A stretch of 64,000 bases of DNA from positions 1-64,000 of the forward strand of contig NZ_QPMM01000003.1 of the NCBI RefSeq assembly GCF_003419895.1. Direction: 5' to 3'. How positions within the stretch are numbered: the stretch's first letter is position 1; each line of letters opens with the position of its first letter. Under the pieces are notes generated by a model. It did no database searches. It worked only from the letters and a program-made list of their open reading frames with translations, and was not told the DNA's origin. Shown piece after piece: positions 58,860-64,000 of this stretch. Both the position numbers and the translations under genes were made by a program. Origin of the DNA: Chitinophaga silvatica. GTDB taxonomy: Bacteria; Bacteroidota; Bacteroidia; Chitinophagales; Chitinophagaceae.

Positions 58860-59588
58860 ATGCGGTTAGCTGAACATATAATTTTAGAAACACCAGATTT
58901 TGTAGTGGTCAACAAACCTTCCGGGGTACTTACATTGCCAGACAGGCATGACAATGAACTAACTTCGTTGATTGCCATGATGAAAAAGGCGTATGGTGAG
59001 ATCTATACAGTACACAGATTGGATAGAGATACCAGCGGAATAATTTTGTTTGCAAGAACAGAAGCTGCTCACAAATATTATTCACAGTTGTTCGAAAGCA
59101 GGGATGTAAAGAAATTCTATCTGGGGTTGGTTAATGGCGAATTAGCTACCAAACAGGGGAATATCAGCGAAGGAATTATGGAGCATCCTGTTCAAAAAGG
59201 TAAGATGGTAACCAATAAAAAAGGTAAGCCATCTTCTACTGATTATGAAGTTCTGGAAGAATTCGGGCTATTTAGTCTTGTTAAGCTTCAAATTCATACG
59301 GGGCGTACACACCAGATCAGGGTGCATATGAAATTCCTGGGTCATCCTATTGCGGTTGATGAGTTTTATGGAAGTGCCGAACCTATCAGGTTATCTACCA
59401 TTAAAAAGAAATTCAAGTTAGGCAAGTATACAGAAGAAGAGCGCCCGATATTGAGCAGGCTGGCCTTACATGCAGCTATCCTGATGTTTAAGGGGTTAGA
59501 TGGAAAAGAGTACAGGATAGAGGCCCCGTTACCGAAAGATATGAGTGCCTTGCTTACGCAATTGCGTAAGCACAGAGGCAAAGAATAA
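58860..59588 (+). CDS. RluA-family pseudouridine synthase
   Basis: The 242-residue enzyme starts 6 bp after the previous stop with no S4 domain: MRLAEHIILETPDFVVVNKPSG. The catalytic block is YTVHRLDRDTSGIILFARTE, with the conserved Asp, followed by LQIHTGRTHQIRVHMKFLGHP, both diagnostic of the RluA family. The short form without S4 resembles RluA/TruC-like enzymes, which modify 23S rRNA or tRNA; the target here is undetermined. It is translationally linked to the RluB-like gene. Palindrome copy 3 begins 2 bp after the stop. Confidence 0.94.
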   Translation: MRLAEHIILETPDFVVVNKPSGVLTLPDRHDNELTSLIAMMKKAYGEIYTVHRLDRDTSGIILFARTEAAHKYYSQLFESRDVKKFYLGLVNGELATKQGNISEGIMEHPVQKGKMVTNKKGKPSSTDYEVLEEFGLFSLVKLQIHTGRTHQIRVHMKFLGHPIAVDEFYGSAEPIRLSTIKKKFKLGKYTEEERPILSRLALHAAILMFKGLDGKEYRIEAPLPKDMSALLTQLRKHRGKE

Positions 59589-59589
59589 T

Positions 59590-59753
59590 GTTTCTCGCAA
59601 AGAAGCAGAGCAGCAAAGAGGCATAAGGATCGAAGCGAATGTTTTTAAGGACTTCCGTTAGGTTTCAATTATAATAGAAACCAGTCAGTAGTTCTTAATA
59701 ACATTCGCTTCGATCCTTATGCCTCTTTGCTGCTCTGCTTCTTTGCGAGAAAC
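59590..59753. repeat. Intergenic palindrome, copy 3
   Basis: A 164-bp inverted repeat is centred exactly at 59671.5, with 77-bp arms and a 10-nt loop AATTATAATA. From outside inwards it reads GTTTCTCGCAAAGAAGCAG, AGCAGCAAAGAGGCATAA, GGATCGAAGCGAATGTT, then an inner stem with several mismatches ending GGTTTC/GAAACC. The outer 49 bp of the two arms are perfect complements. It starts directly after the RluA-like stop and precedes the peroxiredoxin terminator. Confidence 0.95.
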
Positions 59754-59758
59754 AAAAA

Positions 59759-59780
59759 AAACGGGGAGAAATCCCCGTTT
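59759..59780 (-). terminator. Terminator of the peroxiredoxin gene
   Basis: AAACGGGGA (59759-59767) and TCCCCGTTT (59772-59780) form a stem with a 4-nt loop; on the minus strand a run of eight T follows. It lies 65 nt after the stop. Confidence 0.88.
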
Positions 59781-59844
59781 CGTAAAAATCAAAAACCAAC
59801 CATTAAAAAAAATGTATATAATAGCCGACAATCGGCTTTCTAAT

Positions 59845-60480
59845 CTATTTGTTAGGCTGCGGTGTTGTTCTCAGATAAGGCTTAATAATTTTATGGCCTT
59901 TAGGAAAACGAGCAGGAATATCTGCTGTTGGTATTGCAGCTGTAACGATAACATCTTCCCCATCTTTCCAATCAGCAGGGGTAGCCACACTGTATTGGGC
60001 GGTCAATTGCAGGGAATCGAGCACTCTTAATACTTCAAAGAAGTTTCTGCCAGTAGAAGCCGGGTAAGTGATGATCAGTTTGATCTTTTTATCCGGTCCG
60101 ATAATAAACAGAGAGCGAACGGTGAAAGTTTCAGAGGCATTTGGATGAATCATATCATACAGATTTGCCACTGTTTTGTTTTCATCTGCAATAATAGGAA
60201 AAGTTACGTCACAATTCTGTGTTTCGTTAATATCGTTTATCCAACTTAAGTGTTTATCGAGCGGATCTACGCTGACAGCCAACACTTTAGTATTACGTTT
60301 TGCAAACTCGTCTTTTAATAAAGCCGTTTTTCCAAGTTCGGTGGTACAAACAGGGGTGAAATCGGCAGGATGAGAAAAAAGGATACCCCAACCATTTCCG
60401 AGGAAATCGTAAAAGTCTATTTCCCCTTGTGTGGTATTCGCTTTGAAGTTAGGAGCAATGTCGCCCAGTCTTAAACTCAT
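59845..60480 (-). CDS. Peroxiredoxin, 1-Cys (Prx6) type
   Basis: The 211-residue thiol peroxidase reduces hydrogen peroxide and organic hydroperoxides. The peroxidatic Cys45 is in HPADFTPVCTTELG, and the long C-terminal domain (GEDVIVTAAIPTADIPARFPKGH) is diagnostic of the Prx6/AhpC2 group. A second cysteine (NETQNCDVTF) is present but is not in the resolving position of 2-Cys enzymes. It is cytosolic (no signal peptide), monocistronic, with a -7 box about 22 bp upstream. No OxyR-like gene is adjacent. Confidence 0.95.
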   Translation of the reverse strand: MSLRLGDIAPNFKANTTQGEIDFYDFLGNGWGILFSHPADFTPVCTTELGKTALLKDEFAKRNTKVLAVSVDPLDKHLSWINDINETQNCDVTFPIIADENKTVANLYDMIHPNASETFTVRSLFIIGPDKKIKLIITYPASTGRNFFEVLRVLDSLQLTAQYSVATPADWKDGEDVIVTAAIPTADIPARFPKGHKIIKPYLRTTPQPNK

Positions 60481-60501
60481 AGTTTTACGATTTTAGAGTC
60501 T

Positions 60502-60509
60502 CAAAAATA
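60502..60509 (-). promoter_or_regulatory. -7 box of the peroxiredoxin gene
   Basis: TATTTTTG on the minus strand predicts a start near 60495. No -33 element is clear. The remainder of the gap 60481-60831 contains A/T-rich sequence and the terminator at 60701-60732, and no gene I can support. Confidence 0.5.
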
Positions 60510-60700
60510 GTATTTTCCTACAAGATTTATAGACTTTTGGAGTTTTTTTTTAGATTTTCATCTTTTAATAACACAAACCATTAGAAAATCATTAAAACTG
60601 GCTCTGACAAAGGATTTTACACCAGCTATACTTACCTAGCTACGGCACTTGCAATTTTCCTGCAATTATACTTTCCGGGTAAACAGCATTTTACAAAGAA

Positions 60701-60732
60701 TAAAGGTTCCTGCGGCTTTTCAGGAACCTTTA
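60701..60732 (-). terminator. Hairpin downstream of the unknown 200-residue gene
   Basis: TAAAGGTTCCTG (60701-60712) pairs perfectly with CAGGAACCTTTA (60721-60732), loop 8 nt, and the minus-strand 3' side is T-rich. It lies 100 nt after the stop, so the transcript would have a long 3' end. Confidence 0.78.
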
Positions 60733-60831
60733 GACTGCGTAATCGGGGGTTAACAAACAATAGTTATAGGGTTACTTCAATGGATAATGAGGGCTAACAA
60801 CAAGGATGGTAGAAAAATGGATACAAGGGGC

Positions 60832-61434
60832 TTAACCTTTTGAGGTATGAAGCTGCCAGGCGTAATAAGCCATACTAAAACGATTATCGTCTTCCAGTCC
60901 GGCTTTTTTCCTGGCTGCCTCATCTCCAAGCTCCACCTCCATGTATCCCAGGTATAGGTTATAGGTATCTGAGAGCAGCTGCACACAACATTCCAATGCA
61001 GCCGCCACATCATTTGGGGTTATTGTATCAGACGCTTTATTAGTACAGGTCTGGGACACACTTTCTATAAAATAACATTCGTTTTCTGTGTAAACTTCCA
61101 GTTCCAGTGATGGTCGCTTCAACTGAAACATCAATTCATCAAAAATCACAACTCCTCCCAATTCAGCCTCCAGATCAATCATATCAGGCACTCTGCACAT
61201 CGTTTCCAACTTATTCACAATCATCATCTGAACAGAATCATGCCTCTCAAGACTATATCGTAACATAGTATTCATTACCTCGTAAGTAGTAACAAAATCA
61301 CAGGATTTCCAGGTGCCATTATCCAGAAGAATATGACCCCAAAGCGTTAGGAAATTGGAATCATCCAGTATGATCTGACCAATAGATATGGCCGATACCT
61401 GCTCGTTTAAAGTAGTTGTAGGAAGCTTATTCAT
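60832..61434 (-). CDS. Protein of unknown function
   Basis: I do not recognise this 200-residue protein. ATG 61434 (MNKLPTTTLNEQVSAISIGQ) is chosen because the -7 box at 61459-61466 excludes a longer frame to 61482. It has no signal peptide or membrane helix and is acidic, with five cysteines scattered through it (for example SCDF, MCRVP, NECYF, QTCTN, LECCV). The composition suggests a compact alpha/beta cytosolic protein. It is monocistronic and divergent from the WYL regulator, which might control it; that is only positional inference. Confidence 0.75.
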   Translation of the reverse strand: MNKLPTTTLNEQVSAISIGQIILDDSNFLTLWGHILLDNGTWKSCDFVTTYEVMNTMLRYSLERHDSVQMMIVNKLETMCRVPDMIDLEAELGGVVIFDELMFQLKRPSLELEVYTENECYFIESVSQTCTNKASDTITPNDVAAALECCVQLLSDTYNLYLGYMEVELGDEAARKKAGLEDDNRFSMAYYAWQLHTSKG

Positions 61435-61458
61435 AACCGTCACGTTTAAAGAACAATA

Positions 61459-61466
61459 CAAAGATA
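61459..61466 (-). promoter_or_regulatory. -7 box of the unknown 200-residue gene
   Basis: TATCTTTG on the minus strand predicts a start near 61452 and a leader of about 18 nt to ATG 61434. Confidence 0.55.
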
Positions 61467-61573
61467 TCGGGGCTGCACGCATAGAATTTGCGTAGTGATT
61501 ATTTGATTTAAATTTTTTAATTCAGCCTTTCAAAATCGGGAAATATGTATTTTTATAACTAAAATTTTAACTT

Positions 61574-62572
61574 TTGCCAAAGAATAAAGACGCAGTCTCC
61601 CGCTACCGCTGGATCGATGAACGCCTGCGTAGTAAGCAGAAACCTAAACCCACCCTTGAGAACCTGATCGAATACGTTTCCGAAAAAATGGGTGTTGATG
61701 TATCTGTACGCACAATCCAGAAAGATATTCAGGATATGAGACATGATCCTGAACTAAACTTTATGGCCCCCATCGTATATGACCGTAGCAGCGGCACTTA
61801 CAAATATTCAGATGATAGCTTCTCTATCAGCAACTCCCCTATTGAAGAAGCTGATCTGCAAGGACTTGAAATCGCTATCGGCATACTCGAACAATTCCGT
61901 AGCCTCCCGGTAATCAGACAATTTGAAGACGCAATCCTAAAAATTGCTGCCAGCCTCAAAATGAACAGGGAAGCGCAACAACATAAAGGCCTGATAAAAT
62001 TCACCCGTAGCTCCCAATACAAAGGAGCCGAATTCATTCCGGAAATCGTTGACGCCATCAAAAACCTGGAAATCATCAGAATAGCCTATCAAAGCTTCGA
62101 TAGAGACCAACCCAAAGAACACTGGGTAGAACCCTATCACCTGCGGGAATATCAACACCGCTTCTACCTGATCGGTAAAAGTCAAACCCGTAACGCCGTA
62201 GTAACTTTCGCCCTCGATAGGGTAGTAAAACTATGGCCAACCATGAAACATTTCGATGAACAGAACTTCGACGATGCCAGCTATTTCAAACATGCCATCG
62301 GAATCACCGTGCATGATGCCGATCCCGAAAATGTAATGCTCAGCTTTGCACCACGACAAGGGAAATACATCAAATCACAACCGATTCACTCTTCTCAGGA
62401 AATTATTGCCGACAACGCTGATGAATGCCAGATATCCCTCAACGTAGTTATCAACCCTGAACTCATAATGACACTGCTCAGCTATGGCGCCCAGGTTAAA
62501 ATTCTGGCTCCGCAACACCTGGCAGATAAAGTAGCCGAGGAAGCCAAAGCCATGACTATGCTGTACCAATAG
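61574..62572 (+). CDS. WYL-domain transcriptional regulator
   Basis: The 332-residue protein begins at TTG 61574 (MPKNKDAVSRYRWIDERL), the only start that keeps the full DNA-binding domain. Residues about 5-75 form a winged helix (LIEYVSEKMGVDVSVRTIQKDIQDM). Residues about 150-225 form the WYL domain, here reading WVEPYHLREYQHRFYLIGK, followed by a C-terminal extension (WCX-like) to residue 332. WYL proteins bind nucleic acids or nucleotides and control stress and defence genes. It lies 32 bp before adenine deaminase on the same strand. No defence operon is adjacent. Confidence 0.9.
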   Translation: MPKNKDAVSRYRWIDERLRSKQKPKPTLENLIEYVSEKMGVDVSVRTIQKDIQDMRHDPELNFMAPIVYDRSSGTYKYSDDSFSISNSPIEEADLQGLEIAIGILEQFRSLPVIRQFEDAILKIAASLKMNREAQQHKGLIKFTRSSQYKGAEFIPEIVDAIKNLEIIRIAYQSFDRDQPKEHWVEPYHLREYQHRFYLIGKSQTRNAVVTFALDRVVKLWPTMKHFDEQNFDDASYFKHAIGITVHDADPENVMLSFAPRQGKYIKSQPIHSSQEIIADNADECQISLNVVINPELIMTLLSYGAQVKILAPQHLADKVAEEAKAMTMLYQ

Positions 62573-62604
62573 GCCAGATATTCAGGATTCAGTAGCTTTA
62601 CAGC

Positions 62605-64000
62605 ATGAAGACTTTTAACATTTCAGGCAACCTGGTAGATATTCTTGCCAAAACTATTTACCCTGCTACTATTCAGGTAACAGATGGTAAGATCTCCCAG
62701 ATAACCCGTGATGCTCAGCAATACAATCACTACATCCTCCCGGGCTTTACTGATGCTCATGTGCATGTAGAAAGCTCTATGCTTATTCCTTCCGAATTCG
62801 CCAGGCTGGCAGTAGTTCATGGTACAATTGCTACAGTTAGCGACCCTCATGAAATTGCTAATGTAATGGGCGTGAAAGGGGTTGACTTTATGTTGAAGAA
62901 TGGGAAACAGGTTCCTTTCCGCTTCTGCTTCGGTGCTCCTTCCTGCGTTCCGGCCACCACCTTTGAAACTGCTGGTGCAACTATCAATGCTGCAGAAGTT
63001 GCACAACTATTGCAACGCCCTGAAATCGGCTACCTGTCAGAAATGATGAATTTTCCGGGTGTATTAAATCACGATCCCGAAGTCATAGCGAAAATTGAGG
63101 CCGCCAAAGCTGCCGGCAAACCAGTTGATGGCCACGCTCCCGGCCTCAGAGGCCCTGCCGCCAAAGCTTATGCTGATGCGGGTATTAGCACCGATCACGA
63201 ATGTTTCACACTCGATGAAGCTCTTGAAAAAATAAACTACAATATGCATATCCTCATCAGAGAAGGTAGCGCCGCCAGAAATTTCGAGGCACTATACCCG
63301 CTCCTGAACGACTATGCAGATAAAGTAATGTTTTGCAGTGACGACAAACATCCCGACAGCCTGGTGGAAGGCCATATAAATGTGCTTGTAAGACGTGCGG
63401 TTGCTAAAGGTATCGATGTATTTCATGCACTAAAAGCTGCATGCATCAACCCCGTTCTGCACTATAAACTGTCGAATGGCTTGCTGAACATCAATGATGC
63501 TGCTGATTTTATTGTTGTGGATGATCTCAGGCAATTCAATGTACTGGCTACCTACATCGATGGTGTTAAAGTAGCCGAAAATGGGAACTCTCTCATTCAA
63601 TCTGTTGATGTGGCTCCTGTCAATAACTTCACTGCCGAAGAGGTAGTAGCTGAAGATTTTGTAGTACATGCCGAAAAAAGTAAGGATACCTTAGCTACAA
63701 TTAAGGTGATTGAAGCAATTGACGGAGAATTAATCACTAATGCTATTAGTGCCACTGTACCGGTAACTGATGGGATTATTCAGAACGACCCGGATAATGA
63801 TATTTTGAAACTGGTAGTGGTAAACCGATACAATCCAGCTCCTGTAGCCGTTGCATTCATTAAAGGATTTGGGCTGAAAGAAGGCGCTATCGCATCTTCC
63901 GTGGCACACGACAGTCATAATATTATTGCTGTAGGCACCACTGACGAGAATATTGCCGCCGCAGTAAATGCAGTAATAAAAGAGCAAGGTGGAGTAAGTG
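62605..64000 (+). CDS. ade: Adenine deaminase (partial, runs off the right edge)
   Basis: The frame from ATG 62605 gives 465 codons and is open at the window end. The enzyme converts adenine to hypoxanthine in purine salvage. The amidohydrolase metal site is visible in LPGFTDAHVHVESSML, followed by GTIATVSDPHEIANVMG, GHAPGLRG and FCSDDKHPDSL, all characteristic of the Ade family. The C-terminal ade-specific domain begins with VAVAFIKGFGLKEGAIASSVAHDSHN. About 70-100 residues should be missing. It probably shares a transcript with the WYL regulator. Confidence 0.96.
   Translation, partial: MKTFNISGNLVDILAKTIYPATIQVTDGKISQITRDAQQYNHYILPGFTDAHVHVESSMLIPSEFARLAVVHGTIATVSDPHEIANVMGVKGVDFMLKNGKQVPFRFCFGAPSCVPATTFETAGATINAAEVAQLLQRPEIGYLSEMMNFPGVLNHDPEVIAKIEAAKAAGKPVDGHAPGLRGPAAKAYADAGISTDHECFTLDEALEKINYNMHILIREGSAARNFEALYPLLNDYADKVMFCSDDKHPDSLVEGHINVLVRRAVAKGIDVFHALKAACINPVLHYKLSNGLLNINDAADFIVVDDLRQFNVLATYIDGVKVAENGNSLIQSVDVAPVNNFTAEEVVAEDFVVHAEKSKDTLATIKVIEAIDGELITNAISATVPVTDGIIQNDPDNDILKLVVVNRYNPAPVAVAFIKGFGLKEGAIASSVAHDSHNIIAVGTTDENIAAAVNAVIKEQGGVS

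Noticed and set aside
60777..61013. Minus-strand frame of 78 residues overlapping the unknown 200-residue gene.
   Set aside because: It overlaps the supported gene in another frame and has no family or start support.
61483..61573. Promoter of the WYL regulator.
   Set aside because: The best candidate (TATTTTTA) lacks the final G and has no -33 element at proper spacing.

Overview
The window looks like chromosome of a Bacteroidota bacterium, most likely a member of Chitinophagaceae (Chitinophaga or a relative). The evidence is the recurring promoter -7 box TAnnTTTG, with TTTG about 19-20 bp upstream in the best cases, the lack of strong Shine-Dalgarno sites, and family content typical of the phylum: a DUF11 giant surface protein, AtpB with a periplasmic N-terminal extension, a malic enzyme-phosphotransacetylase fusion, DUF4293, a thioester alpha-2-macroglobulin, and an AlgI-type MBOAT with SGNH partners. 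No rRNA, tRNA, CRISPR array, insertion sequence or prophage gene was seen. Most of the window is core chromosome.

Layout. Positions 1-16040 (minus strand) are one continuous reading frame, open at the left edge, for a secreted protein of more than 5,346 residues with about 34 DUF11 modules. The modules nearest the left edge are almost identical 354-bp tandem repeats. It follows the ATP synthase operon atpB-E-F-H-A (20774-16403), which ends at a terminator without atpG. Then come an MsbA-like ABC exporter, a secreted protein with a possible caspase-like His/Cys pair, an OmpR-type two-component system, an OprO/P porin, and an AraC-GyrI regulator.

Positions 34899-30114 are a compact four-gene operon (glucosaminidase, two SGNH esterase-like proteins, MBOAT acyltransferase) that looks like an envelope O-acylation machine. 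After it come aspS, a FAD oxidoreductase, the alpha-2-macroglobulin, sucD, mlaEF-like lipid transport genes, a protein with kinase-like motifs, maeB, a DUF4293 protein, uvrA, an ECF sigma factor and a thiolase. Next is an RNA-modification cluster (rlmN, an RluB-like enzyme with a repetitive basic tail, an RluA-like enzyme), then a 1-Cys peroxiredoxin, an unknown small protein, a WYL regulator and adenine deaminase, which runs off the right edge.

The least expected structure is a family of three long intergenic palindromes (22839-22936, 27439-27635, 59590-59753) sharing the arm core GGATCGAAGCGAATGTT. In copies 2 and 3 the outer arms differ between copies but still match their own partner arm. 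Other points of interest are the homogenised repeats of the giant gene, the detached atpG, a strong hairpin between atpE and atpF, the O-acylation operon, and apparently leaderless uvrA and mlaE. All start sites, promoters and terminators were read by eye.
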